64,000 bases of DNA from Persicaria tinctoria. Lineage: Eukaryota > Streptophyta > Magnoliopsida > Caryophyllales > Polygonaceae. A program made the translations under genes and the position numbers. The DNA is taken from NCBI GenBank assembly GCA_037127255.1, contig JBANSL010000005.1, forward strand, positions 64,948,660 to 65,012,659. The letters run 5' to 3'. Of this stretch, positions 32,101 to 41,251 are shown one piece after another. Under the pieces are notes generated by a model. The model saw only the letters and a list, made by a program, of their open reading frames with translations, did no database searches and was not told where the DNA came from. How positions within the stretch are numbered: position 1 is the stretch's first letter; each line of letters starts with the position of its first letter.

Positions 32101-33008
32101 TCCCTGAAGTCAACACAGATGCGCAGTTGACCATTTTTCTTCTTCACGGGAACAATGTTGGCCAACCATATTGGGTATTGGACCTCCCGAATGAATCCGG
32201 CCTCGATGAGCTTATTGACCTCAACTTTGATTTGTACAGTCAACTCGGGCCGAAAACGGCGTTGCGCTTGCTTTACCGGCTTCTCTTCTTCCGAAATGGA
32301 CAACTTATGCATTGCCACCTTTGGATCCAACCCAGGCATGTCTTGGTACCCCCAAGCAAACACATCTCGATATTCATGGAGAAGCTCCTCATATAATCCT
32401 TTTTCCTTGTCTGTTAGAAAAGCACTAACAAAAACAGGTTTAGGATTTTCGACACTCCCGAGATTGATCTCTTGAAGTTTATCGACCGTGACTTGACCAC
32501 CATCCTCCATTTCCGGTGGAGCTGGCTGGATTATGTTAACAAAATCCTGTGAGTCTCCGGCCGATTCGCCCTCGCTAGAGGCCAACACCATGTTCACCTC
32601 CTCCATTTGAGTATCCATCGGATCCTCCGGCTTGCAAGTAAGAGCTCTTGGCTTCTTTTTCTTAAGCTTGCACTTCTCATTTTTCTTGCCATTGGCCTTC
32701 TTGCTCTTGGACACACTGGCTTCTCCAAGTCTCTCAAACACAGAAACCTTTGGAGAACTTACTCCTAGCCTTCCATAGACCGAGACTCGCGGAGCGTTTG
32801 TTGTCTCTTGCAAGAACAAACTTTGCTCATGACTTGTAAGAGTCATAAGCTCTAAGACTTTGGCCGATAACAATTCGCCTTCTTGCGAAAGTTGCAAATC
32901 ATCCATCGAGATCTTGCTAGGGGTTTTTTGTTGGCTTTTGCATTTCCACGAGGGTTTTGTCACCTTAATTTTTACTTTTTTTATCAAGCTTCGAAGAGAC
33001 CTGTTCAT
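29190..33008 (-). CDS. pol: Tat element pol: RT, degenerate RNase H, archaeal-type RNase H, integrase
   Basis: 1,272 codons, open throughout. N-terminal linker of about 220 residues. RT has RICVDFRDLNEACPKDEFPLP and the YMDD catalytic motif. The first RNase H is degenerate (IASLERSLGAML, lacking the usual Asp). The second, archaeal-type RNase H has all four acidic residues (YFDGAA, NNVAEYEAL, FGDSQLV, NDKADALAKLA). Integrase has an HHCC zinc region (ETHAGVCGAHQ ... CHACQ), WGLDVVG, SDNALYF (usual Gly replaced by Ala) and NGQAEAFNK. Replacement of the first RNase H by a second is the Tat-clade hallmark. The frame equals that of gag; protease lies in other frames. The first ATG of the frame is at 33008, but the real protein would come from the protease side by frameshift or splicing. 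Confidence 0.92.
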   Translation of the reverse strand: MNRSLRSLIKKVKIKVTKPSWKCKSQQKTPSKISMDDLQLSQEGELLSAKVLELMTLTSHEQSLFLQETTNAPRVSVYGRLGVSSPKVSVFERLGEASVSKSKKANGKKNEKCKLKKKKPRALTCKPEDPMDTQMEEVNMVLASSEGESAGDSQDFVNIIQPAPPEMEDGGQVTVDKLQEINLGSVENPKPVFVSAFLTDKEKGLYEELLHEYRDVFAWGYQDMPGLDPKVAMHKLSISEEEKPVKQAQRRFRPELTVQIKVEVNKLIEAGFIREVQYPIWLANIVPVKKKNGQLRICVDFRDLNEACPKDEFPLPITELLVDSTTGFQALSFMDGFSGYNQIKMHPEDEELTAFRTPLGTYCYTVMPFGLKNAGATYQRAMTVIFHDLLHNTIECYMDDLVVKTKKREDHINDLKIIFERLRKHQLKMNPLKCAFGVTSGKFLGFVVRGRGIEIDPDKIKAIMEMPAPRNLRELRGLQGRLAYIRRFISNLTGRCQPFLRLMKKDVPFVWDQTCQNALESIKKYLTDPPVLRAPVQGRPLILYIASLERSLGAMLAQNNDDGKENALYYISRTMVGAEQNYSAMEKICLALIFAIQKLRHYLLSHQITLISKADPLRYILSKTVLSGRLAKWAMLLAPFDIKYVPQKAIKWQVIADFLAAHPTPDNEELSDDLPDEEVFMTEEKSWRLYFDGAATKRGASVGIVFITPSDGIVPYSFSLLQNCTNNVAEYEALIIGLEIALEMRVDPLEVFGDSQLVIRQLNGQYEVKNANLIPLHQRAKCLAHQFRQIEVVHISRCENDKADALAKLASSLTLPNEREIQVTIGERHLLMPSSERDEPKEEVEVASVYEIEEEMDWRQPLIEYLRHGVLPDDAKRRVDVKRRVSRFLLKNDTLYRRTFDGILLRCLSKEEAKYILAETHAGVCGAHQAGPELANQIKRLGYYWTTMVKDAMEFAKACHACQIHSDFIHQPPQMLHPTTLSWPFNAWGLDVVGSIKPSSSRGHQYILAATDYFSKWAEAIPLKEVGAKEVANFIRTHLIYRYGVPSKIISDNALYFKNQMLVKLSEKFGFKHSFSSSYNPSSNGQAEAFNKVLCKILKKMVSKSKRDWHERLPEALWVYRTTTRTSTGCTPYNLVFGSEAVLPLEIQLPSLRVAVQLTDPEENVKIRLAELEALDELRLATQQKLEIYQAQVAGAFNKRVKFRSFTIGDLVLTIRRPIVINRKAQGKFESKWEGPYVVTKVFPKGAYELSNTEGEVVYSCVNGKFVKKFFT

Positions 33009-33827
33009 CGGGCAACTTAGATGACTCGCCCTTGAACACTACCCTCGTGTCTTCATTTCTTTTCTCTCCAAAATGCCGATGAATGACCAACTTCTTCTTA
33101 GGCACGGATTGGTCAATCTTGCGGAGAGGACAAGTGTAACTTGTCATTAATGAATGCATGGCCTTCTCCGTGGCACTTAACGGCTTTTGACCGGGTTGGC
33201 GCTTGTCTTTAGGTGTGTATTTGAACAACACCTTCGGACGAGTCACTTGCACCTCCTTCTTGCAAACAAGAGAGATTTTAGGCGGTGACGACTCTTTTCG
33301 GCCAATCTCTTCTTTTTGAGGACTTTCAATTCTACTGTCCTTTTTCGCTTCTAAACGAGTGCTAGGACTACAATACACCGATTTGTAGAATTTGGCGTCC
33401 GCGTAATTAACGCTTTCACCTTGAAAAGGATCACTATCACCTCGGATAGTCCTCTCATTCCCGTTCTCATCGGTGTATTTTAAGCACTGATGAAGTGTAG
33501 AAGCGATTGATTTGCTAGCATGGAGCCAAGGTCTTCCAAGCAACGCATTATAAGAGGTTCCGGCATCGATCACATGGAAGAGCGCATCTTTGTAAAGATC
33601 ATCCAGAACCACTTTTAAAGCGATAGCACCTAACGCTTTTTGCCCCACTTGGTTGAATCCCTGAATAGTGAGTAATGTCGGCGATAGATGATCAACGGAT
33701 AACCGGCCCCATCGCTTCCAAAGCCCGCAAAGGCAATAAGTTTACTGCGGACCCACAATCCAATAGGATTCTATTCAATTTGGTATCCCCGACCATACCT
33801 GTTACATATAAAGGCCTGTTATGGTCA
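32965..33827 (-). pseudogene. Tat element protease region (frameshifted)
   Basis: After the gag stop, a frame one base off reads VTGMVGDTKLNRILLDCGSA, the aspartic protease active-site region with DCGSA in place of D(S/T)G(S/A). A further shift near 33685 leads to GFNQVGQKALGAIALKV and the conserved flap/C-part SYNALLGRPWLHA (in the frame 33648-32965). That frame ends just past the start of the RT frame. With two frameshifts this copy probably makes no functional protease, although Ogre relatives also use an intron near the protease-RT border. Confidence 0.75.
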
Positions 33828-36203
33828 TTGCTCCCCGGCCAATTGCAGATCTTCATCGGAGAAGGTTATACACGCCATGCAAGAAGCGCAATGAACCGGA
33901 GGAGATGACGTGACTTCGTCGACCTCTACATGATCAACTTGGTCTTTATAATCTTCCGGATCCATGAGAGCTTGAATTAAAGCCTTCCTTAGGTCGGTCG
34001 ACATTTGTAAGGCGTCATACACACTTAGACGTGATGGAATGCGCTTTAAGTGACCGATAACATCATACTTCACCTTCTCTTTATAAGAAGTTTTTCGAAG
34101 CGATATCGGTACTCGTGGTGTAACTTCTTTTGGATTAGATGCCCCAACCTCGTCACTTTGGCTTGGTATGGAAGCTTCTTTGTCAACCGCCCTTTCCAAA
34201 TTTGTCGTCTTTGAGGTCTCACCAATGGGTGACTCCTTATCCTTTTCTTTTTCCTTGGGATTAGGAGAAGACAACTTTTTTCCCGAACGAAGAGAAATTT
34301 CATCGACCTCTTCTTCCTCGACCATGTCGGCCCATGAGGTCATGCAACACTGGACGACTTTACCTTCCCAAAATAATTCTTCATCGGAAGAATCATCGAC
34401 AACTTCACCTTCCTGAAACAATTCTTCATCGAAAGGATCATCAACAACTTCACCTTCCTGAAATAATTCTTCATCGGGAGAGTCATCCTCCAAGAACTCT
34501 TTTGGAATATAATCCATAAGAGTGAACATTTTACGTCCGGGTTGAGTATACTCTTCGTCGGACTTACTTTCGGGCTTCTTATTCTTCTTACCCTTCTTCT
34601 TGTTTTTCTTCTTCTTGTTTTTCTTTTCGGGCTTCCTACCGATCATCCTAAAGCCCGTAGGTCCTGCTCGTCGGGTGGTCTTTGAAGGAGACCTTTTCCG
34701 ACTTACATAAACCTGCCACTTAGAACCATTCTCGCCCTCACCATCCGGCGGAAACGATTCTTCGACGTTTGTTTGCATCAATACGTCATATAAAGACATG
34801 CCACCTGGTCCGTCTTTTGGCATATCCGGATAGGCCCATACAGTACGCACCTCATTGCGCATTTGAAACTGCACGGGGACGGCCTTTGGAGGCAATGATA
34901 CTGTAGGAATGGCATCCTCTATGACAACCTCCGACGAAGGGTTGCTCTCTACCTCTTCCGCTATCGATATAGGATTTGACGAAGCAGTTTGGTTTTTAGA
35001 GCTTACCCCCTCAATTTCAATTTCACCCTTGTTGATCATCCTCTCGACAATGTCCTTGAAAACATAGCAGTCTTCAATTGGGTGACTAACAATACGGTGA
35101 TAAGGGCAATACCTCGAATCACCCGTTTTGTTGGCCTCATTTGGCCTCTTTGACTCCGGAAGAGATATCATCTTTTCCTTCATCAATTCGCTAAATATAC
35201 CCCTTACATCTTCATCATCAAAGGGGTATTTCTTTTGCTTCCTCTCCTCAAGAGTTAGCCTTTTAGAAGTCTCTTTGGCCTGACCCTTCTCATTTGCCCT
35301 ATAAGTACTCCCGGAAGGTTTTCCTTGGGGCTTAATGAAGGTGGCCATCGATTCTCCTTTTTTCGCGGGTTTCCTACCCTCATCTTTTCTTACTTCGTTA
35401 ACTTGTGGCCGACTCGACCCGATTTTATGCCGAGCCAATTGACGCTCAACATTGCAGGCCTTCGACACTAAAGCATCGAAAGCTTTAGGTTCTGCACTGC
35501 CTACATGCACCGCTAGCTCGGGAATCAAGTTGTTAGTGCACATTTGCACACATGCTTCTTCACTCAATTTTTCCGGGCATTGCAGTCGCAAGCTTCTCCA
35601 CCTTGCAATGAAATCATTTGCAGATTCATTTGGCCGTTGATGAGCATTTGCAAGATCCATGATGGAAACTTTGGCCTTTGAGCTTACAAATTGGGCCAAA
35701 AACTCCTTTTGGAGGTCATCCCAAGTATGGATCGACTCAGGCTGAAGCTGCATATACCATGTAAACGCGGATCCTCTTAACGATTGGACGAACTGCCTTA
35801 TTAACAATTGATCGCTTAAAGCAGTTTCTCCGCACGCGGAGTAAAAATGAGCTAGATGCTCATAAGGTGAGCCATGAATGCCGTCAAATTTATCAAAAGT
35901 CGGCCTTTGATAGTGCGGAGGGAACGGAATTGCATCATAATCCGCAGGGTATGGCTTTCTGTAGCCAATCACTGGCGGACTTTGGGAGATCTTAAATTCC
36001 CGTATCCCTTGAGCGATCAACTCCTTTATCTCTTGGGGAGAGATAGAGGAGCTGCTTTCCTCTCGCCTTTGCTCTTCCCTATTTTCGGAATTAGGCTGTT
36101 CAGCTTGAGCTATAAGGAGTTGGATTTGAGCATCTCTTTCCTCCAGTTTTCTCTGTAATTCCTGGAGTTGCTCTTCAACAGTTGAGGCACCGGTAACCAG
36201 CAC
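33825..36203 (-). CDS. gag: Tat element gag
   Basis: About 790 codons. Coiled coil at residues 5-40 (QLQELQRKLEERDAQIQLL), retrotransposon gag domain at about residues 95-230 (YEHLAHFYSACGETALSDQL, LQKEFLAQFVSSKAKVSIMD), the Tat-type zinc motif CPYHRIVSHPIEDC at about 366-379, and a Lys-rich segment. A threefold acidic repeat DEELFQEGEVVDD-type follows (plus-strand coordinates about 34350-34500). No ATG begins the frame: it follows directly on the TAA that ends ORF1 in the same frame, so it may be expressed as an ORF1-gag fusion or from a later ATG. Confidence 0.85.
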   Translation of the reverse strand: MLVTGASTVEEQLQELQRKLEERDAQIQLLIAQAEQPNSENREEQRREESSSSISPQEIKELIAQGIREFKISQSPPVIGYRKPYPADYDAIPFPPHYQRPTFDKFDGIHGSPYEHLAHFYSACGETALSDQLLIRQFVQSLRGSAFTWYMQLQPESIHTWDDLQKEFLAQFVSSKAKVSIMDLANAHQRPNESANDFIARWRSLRLQCPEKLSEEACVQMCTNNLIPELAVHVGSAEPKAFDALVSKACNVERQLARHKIGSSRPQVNEVRKDEGRKPAKKGESMATFIKPQGKPSGSTYRANEKGQAKETSKRLTLEERKQKKYPFDDEDVRGIFSELMKEKMISLPESKRPNEANKTGDSRYCPYHRIVSHPIEDCYVFKDIVERMINKGEIEIEGVSSKNQTASSNPISIAEEVESNPSSEVVIEDAIPTVSLPPKAVPVQFQMRNEVRTVWAYPDMPKDGPGGMSLYDVLMQTNVEESFPPDGEGENGSKWQVYVSRKRSPSKTTRRAGPTGFRMIGRKPEKKNKKKKNKKKGKKNKKPESKSDEEYTQPGRKMFTLMDYIPKEFLEDDSPDEELFQEGEVVDDPFDEELFQEGEVVDDSSDEELFWEGKVVQCCMTSWADMVEEEEVDEISLRSGKKLSSPNPKEKEKDKESPIGETSKTTNLERAVDKEASIPSQSDEVGASNPKEVTPRVPISLRKTSYKEKVKYDVIGHLKRIPSRLSVYDALQMSTDLRKALIQALMDPEDYKDQVDHVEVDEVTSSPPVHCASCMACITFSDEDLQLAGEQ

Positions 36204-37334
36204 TTACATGCTTTCAACTCCCTCTTCGGATCCATCATTTGATCCGATACCGCTGACAACTGCCGTCGGAAACTCATCCTCATGAAACAACGAATCCGAA
36301 TCTCCATATAAGGGAGAGCTTTGTTTCTTCTTTGTTATAGCTGGCGGACTTGGTGAACGAGTAACTGCGCCGGCATATGACATGGTCTTAGATCTTGACC
36401 TTGTCATTGGCCCCTCGTACCCCTCCATATAAATAGGGAGTGAGGTAGCTTTTCTTGGCACCACTATGCTCTTCCCTTTGTCCTGAGCTTGAAAAGATGC
36501 TTGGACATCCTTCTGAGGCTCCGTCGGCTTCAACACTTTGACCTTCAGAGCTTTGGCTTTCCGATCTCTCTTTTTTAAAGATCCTTCTTCGACCTCATCC
36601 TCCGAATAGGAGGTAACCATGACTTGTTCCACATGGTTCATATCCCAAGGAATTGAACCAAATAAAATATGGCTTGAGCTCGCGGTTTGAGGTGCGATGA
36701 TAGTCTTGTTTGCCTCAAGGAGGTCTTTGGCGGCCTTCCATAGGGTTGCGTTGGCCAGGTCCAACGCCGGGGATGGGGCCAACTTGCGAAGTGCCCCAGC
36801 CTTCCCGCGCTGGGAGCCGCACTTTCGCCCCCTCCTTCTCTTGGGCTTGCTTGCCCTCTTGGCCATGGGTACGGATTGCACGGCCGAAATCACATTTGCC
36901 CCAACATTCTTTCTTATGACTTGAATGATGGGTCCTCGAACAACTCTTTCTCCAGGCTTTGTACCGCTTGGACCGGCAACATTGCTCGCACCCTTACGAA
37001 GTACAAGTCTGTTGTTGGTTGATGGATTGCCAACTTTCTTTTCATCGAGCTTCACGGGCTTAGCTTTCTTGCCCCCATTACTCGCGAACCCTTTAAGCTT
37101 CATGCTTTCTTTTCTTGAGGTCGTTAGTGGAAACCTAATCACCGGGTTGGTGATTTTCTCATCCTCCGGAGCTGGCAGAGCTCCGAAAACATTCTTGACT
37201 GGGATCTCCGCAGTGATGGAATCCCTACTAACCTCAAAGCGAACTTCGAACGACCGTCTCTTGACCCAGCGACCTCCCTTCACCGTGAAAGTGGCCGGTA
37301 ACTCGTCAAAGTTCACAGTCGCGATTGGTGCCAT
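36204..37334 (-). CDS. Tat element ORF1 (unknown function, upstream of gag)
   Basis: 376 codons from the ATG at 37334 (MAPIATVNFDELPATFTVKG), 97 bases inside the 5' LTR boundary. It is basic, with Lys/Arg-rich tracts (KRASKPKRRRGRKCGSQRGK), and ends GVESM before TAA in the same frame as gag. An extra ORF ahead of gag is typical of Ogre/Tat relatives; its role is unknown. The stop overlaps GTAAGT (minus strand, about 36209-36204), a consensus splice donor, so the stop may be removed by splicing or may be a recent mutation. Confidence 0.7.
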   Translation of the reverse strand: MAPIATVNFDELPATFTVKGGRWVKRRSFEVRFEVSRDSITAEIPVKNVFGALPAPEDEKITNPVIRFPLTTSRKESMKLKGFASNGGKKAKPVKLDEKKVGNPSTNNRLVLRKGASNVAGPSGTKPGERVVRGPIIQVIRKNVGANVISAVQSVPMAKRASKPKRRRGRKCGSQRGKAGALRKLAPSPALDLANATLWKAAKDLLEANKTIIAPQTASSSHILFGSIPWDMNHVEQVMVTSYSEDEVEEGSLKKRDRKAKALKVKVLKPTEPQKDVQASFQAQDKGKSIVVPRKATSLPIYMEGYEGPMTRSRSKTMSYAGAVTRSPSPPAITKKKQSSPLYGDSDSLFHEDEFPTAVVSGIGSNDGSEEGVESM

Positions 37335-37405
37335 TTTCCTTGCAACCAAAATAGATATATAAATATTAGTATCGAATAAAACGAAGAGATGAAAAGGCAA
37401 AAAGG

Positions 37406-37423
37406 GTCCCACTGGGCATGGCA
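37406..37423 (-). other. Degenerate primer-binding site of the Tat element
   Basis: Minus strand TGCCATGCCCAGTGGGAC, seven bases after the presumed LTR terminal CA. It resembles, at about 12 of 20 positions, the tRNA-Arg primer site I recall for Tat/Ogre elements (TGGCGACTCC...). It is used mainly to support the LTR boundary. Confidence 0.35.
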
Positions 37424-37430
37424 AAAAATA

Positions 37431-40401
37431 TGTTGGACAAAAATGCGCAATAATCGTACAACACATTTTATTTGATTTTTTAATATTTGAGTTCGACCCT
37501 TTTTGGTTATCCTCTTAATTCGAAGTCGTATCGATACCAAGATTTGAGTGGTTTTGGTGATTTGGGCTGCACCCGAATTTTAACGGGTTGCCTACGTATC
37601 TCTTAGAAGAGAATCAAGCCTCACGTAGTTCCGAGTATTTAAGTTCGTGTGTTTTAACCTATTAAAGATTTTCATGCATCATTGGATCGTATTAGGACAC
37701 ACCTTCTCGGAAGGGTAGCCCTAACATAAATCACACTATCATATGCATGCGATTTTCTCGCGTATCACCCGAATAAATTGAGCACACCTTCTCGAAAGGG
37801 TTTCCCAACTCAACGGCTATCATTTACACGGAAAATCATGTGTATTTAGTTTGACGTTAATTTTAACCTCATTTTCATTTTTAAAGTGAAATTAGAGATT
37901 AGCGACTGTACCCGACATATTTTGAGATTTAATACCGGGTTACCTACGTAGCCGTTCTTTCGGCGTCAAGTCCTTACGTAGTTCTATCCAAATGAACAAC
38001 TTGATTTTTTTTTTGGGATTGACGATTGTACTCGACGAGCATAAACTTTATGTCGAGCTACCTACGTACCCGTTTGAACGGGATCAAATCATCCGTAGAT
38101 CTTTTGTATGACAAATTTTGACTACTTGGGTTATTTGTCCAATTTTCCTCAATTATACAGTGTACATAATATATGTGCATCGACATATACTTGCAAATGC
38201 ACACTGTATGTGCTAATTTGAACATTGCAGAATTTAGATGCACATGACATATACACTATGCTCTCTTTTTTCTTTCATTTCATATATTTTATTTTAGAAA
38301 TTTAAATTGGGTAAAAGTAGGCCCCCACTCTCTCTCCTCTTTATTTTGTTAATTGAAGATACTGTATCTGTACGAAGCAAGAATTAGACATGCTCAGAAC
38401 AAAGAACCCCCACCATAGCCGAGCCTCCCTTAGAGCTCCAACCACCAACAAATTTGGGGGAAATTCAATTTAAGGTCCAGAAAGGCTTTGGTTAGCCATC
38501 CCCGTGCGAGGTAGCTTCAGCGACGAAGATTATTGTCCGGAGAGATAACAAAGAGGCAGCAACTTTCAATCGTCAACTGCACCTGGAGCAATATGGGTTT
38601 TTCCGGGGCTGAATTGAAGGTTTCGGTTCTCGATCAAAGAAGCGGGAGTAGGCAAGAGCTTGCAAATTCATTAGGAAGGTAAGGGATTTGATCCCGCAGG
38701 TTTGTCGGACAAACGGCTTTGCTGATTTCATTCTTGGCTTTGCCCAATTTAGGGCTTGCTTTTCTTTTGCTCTGGCTAGTTGAAATCCCCCCTTTGAACA
38801 TTCCAGATTTGCACTTAATTTTGGATTTGAGATTCAACTCACTCGAATCTGTTGATTTTCCCTTTTGCCAAGGAATTTTGACGCCTCAAAGGAACACACC
38901 ATTTTTCTGAGGGCACTTTGTGTTTGATTTTGTTTGATTTAGACCTAAATTGACAAGTCTGAAATGCTCAAATTTAATGGTATTCTCTTTGCCAGGGATT
39001 ACATTTTTGACAAGGCCAGAGGAAAACTTGCTCTCGATTGCAACCGGTGGCGTAGATGGAGCTTTGGACTTGCAAACTTGGCTCATTAACCGGCCTGCAG
39101 ACCCACCAGAAGCAAGTACAGATAGCTCTTGTGGGGTTGAGGAGGATAAAGGCCAAATGGCGGATGCCCCAGGTCTGTTCAAACTTTGCTGAACCTTGAC
39201 TATCCATTTTACTTTCAGATCTTCAGTTCAAGCGTTTATGAGATTGCTTTTTGCTTCAATTAGAATTTCATGATAAAAACCCATTTATTAAGTTTCATCA
39301 ATTGCTTATGAGATTGCTTCTTGAGCGACTGTTATTGAGATACAATATGCTCTAATTGCATTTGTGTTGGCTTGACTGAAATCCAAATGCATTTCCTTTC
39401 CTTTTTGCAACTGATGTACTGTTGTGCTCTGTTATATGGCCATCCAGCACCAGGTTTAGACTTAGTCTTTTTACTGTTTAGCCTCTTTTTTTGTCAATTT
39501 GGGTAGAAGTTAAAGACTGTTTGTCCCTCTCCTGTTTTCTTTTTGCTTTTAGGCATCCGTTTCATAGAACTTGTGAACTGTTTTAGTATTCAAAGCCCCA
39601 TGAGTAGAAAAATCAGCAGCATTTCGTTGCTATATACCGATCCACGTCGGGATCGAAAGTAGCGACGAGAGACTAAACTCTCGAGCCGCTAATGCCTCCT
39701 GGTGAATTTTTTGCAGCATTTCGGTGCTATAGGTCGATCCACGCCGGGATCGGGGGTAGCGACGAGAGACTAAACTCTCGAGCCGCTGAGTCAGAATGGG
39801 GCCGCGATGAGAGACTAAACTCTCGAGCCGCTGAGCCAGGATCGAAGGTCGCGACGAGAGACTGAACTCTCAAGCCGCTAGGATCCATTTGATTTCCTGT
39901 TTGCTTTTGTACCTGCAAAATAAACATGAAGAAAGGGAGGAAGAGTCTACCTTCGTCTGATCAGTAAGTCTTGAACAACAAAACTGTTTCTTGCTTGTAG
40001 TTTGCTTTCGTTTACTGTCTCTGCACTCTTTCTTCTTACAATTATGGGGTCTCTTTCTGAATTACCCTACTCTATTTATAGGGGCTGACCGGAGCAGTTA
40101 CCAGCCACAGAAAAACCGCCCCACTAGGCGCCAGTTACCAACTACAACTCCCCACGTTCAGCTTTCTGGTGTAACTTCCATCATTTATTTATTTTTTAGG
40201 CATTTTCTTTTGTGGTAACTGCTTTAAACCGACTTTGATGGAAGATTGTAACTGGGCTTGTTATTTGGGCTAAATTCTCATTACTTTTATTGTCAAATAA
40301 AGCCCAATACAACACCAAAATGCATTAACGTAATGCAACTTTAATTTGATGAGAGAAGGGCATGGTAAAAATAATATTTCATCAAATTTATTCCCCAAAC
40401 A
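37431..40401 (-). repeat. 5' LTR of the Tat element
   Basis: 2,971 bp; minus strand TGTTTGGGG ... GTCCAACA. The left boundary is set by TG/CA ends, the nearby primer site, and a similar start (TGCTGAATAAAAATG) in the third family copy at 62839. It holds three two-hairpin units and the four-copy hairpin array (39615-39879), and preserves the empty sites for Y (TAGCC 37716-37720) and Athila-2 (GGGGT 40046-40050). Confidence 0.8.
37563..38100 (-). promoter_or_regulatory. Three CTACGTA two-hairpin units in the 5' LTR
   Basis: Units at 37563-37632 (ACCCG/CGGGT; CTACGT/ACGTAG around CTCTT-AG-AAGAG), 37901-37983 (ACCCG/CGGGT; CTACGTA 37944-37950 with TACGTAG 37975-37981 around GCCG/CGGC) and 38019-38100 (CTCGAC/GTCGAG; CTACGTA 38062-38068 around the perfect CCCGTT-TG-AACGGG). 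Confidence 0.7.
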
Positions 40402-40752
40402 CATGGCACCCGAGCTCGCCGAATGAGGCGTCTTCTTCCACCTCCGGCCCCGTCGAGCCCGAAGGAGACGAATGGGAGGAAGAAGGACCAAGATGACTGC
40501 GCTCAAGCCCTCCCGTCGAGCCCGGAGACCTGTCGCCTAGAGCCGCGAACCTCGCCTCCGACGAAGGCGTCTTCCCTGCTTCATCGAACCCCTCATCCTT
40601 CCCTTCCTCTCTCACTGTTGAACGCTTTTCTCTCTCCAACCGGCTAGAGCCCGTGAGAAACCGGGTAAAGGGGGGTTACTTTGCAATTTTTTTTTTGGGG
40701 GGTTAACCCCCGCAATCCAACCGGGTATTTAGGTTAGTTTTGCAAATACCCC

Positions 40753-40825
<73 letters not shown>

Positions 40826-40848
40826 ATTAATATTAATATTAATATTAA

Positions 40849-40881
<33 letters not shown>

Positions 40882-41107
40882 TACTACTACTACTACTACT
40901 ACATATAGATATAGATTGTGTATAGATATTATAGACTCCGTGTATAGATCGGTAGATAGATGATATATATAGATTTATAAATTATTTATCTGACTTGTAT
41001 TTATAAACACGAATGAAATGATTAAATTAATATAATAGACTCATTATAACATATATGTCTTCTTTACAAATAAATGAACTTGGTTAAAAAATAAAAATTA
41101 ATACATA
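40402..41107. other. Flanking DNA between Tat and copia elements, with microsatellite
   Basis: 40402-40660 is GC-rich and open on the minus strand (RSPGSTGGLERSHLGPSSSH...), but I recognise no protein. 40753-40902 is a compound microsatellite of ATT/TTA, TAATAT and TAC units. The rest is AT-rich. Confidence 0.6.
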
Positions 41108-41112
41108 AAATG

Positions 41113-41251
41113 TGTGAGATCATGAGATTGATTGTAATGTCCTCCTTGAGGGTTTCCATTCATTGATATAACATATATATAGGTTACAAAGGTATTGGCC
41201 CTTAATGAGCTTTTAGCCCACTATACAATATGAGACCTATGTAATCTATCA
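41113..41251 (-). repeat. 3' LTR of copia element
   Basis: Plus-strand TGTGAGATCATGAG ... ATCTATCA, 139 bp, matching 47293-47431. TSD AAATG lies immediately to the left. Confidence 0.93.

Larger units (their letters stand above)
10048..40401 (-). mobile_element. Tat-lineage (Retand/Ogre-like) Ty3/gypsy retrotransposon, split by Y and Athila-2
   Basis: Minus-strand order: 5' LTR (40401-37431), degenerate primer site, ORF1, gag, protease, RT, two RNase H domains, integrase, a spacer, an antisense spliced plant mobile domain gene, a 20-G polypurine tract, then the 3' LTR (24944-24594 and 12382-10048, the rest left of the window beyond Y). The added archaeal-type RNase H after a degenerate first one is diagnostic of the Tat clade. 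Over 2,686 aligned bases of LTR I counted about 26 mismatches (roughly 99% identity), so insertion is fairly recent. Coding regions carry several frameshifts and stops. The right flank CATGG (40402-40406) is the expected TSD. Confidence 0.85.

Noticed and set aside
36697..37362. Plus-strand frames opposite ORF1 and gag
   Set aside because: Antisense shadows of the minus-strand ORF1; no independent start context or domain.
40753..40902. Leu-rich open frame over ATT repeats
   Set aside because: Microsatellite translation.
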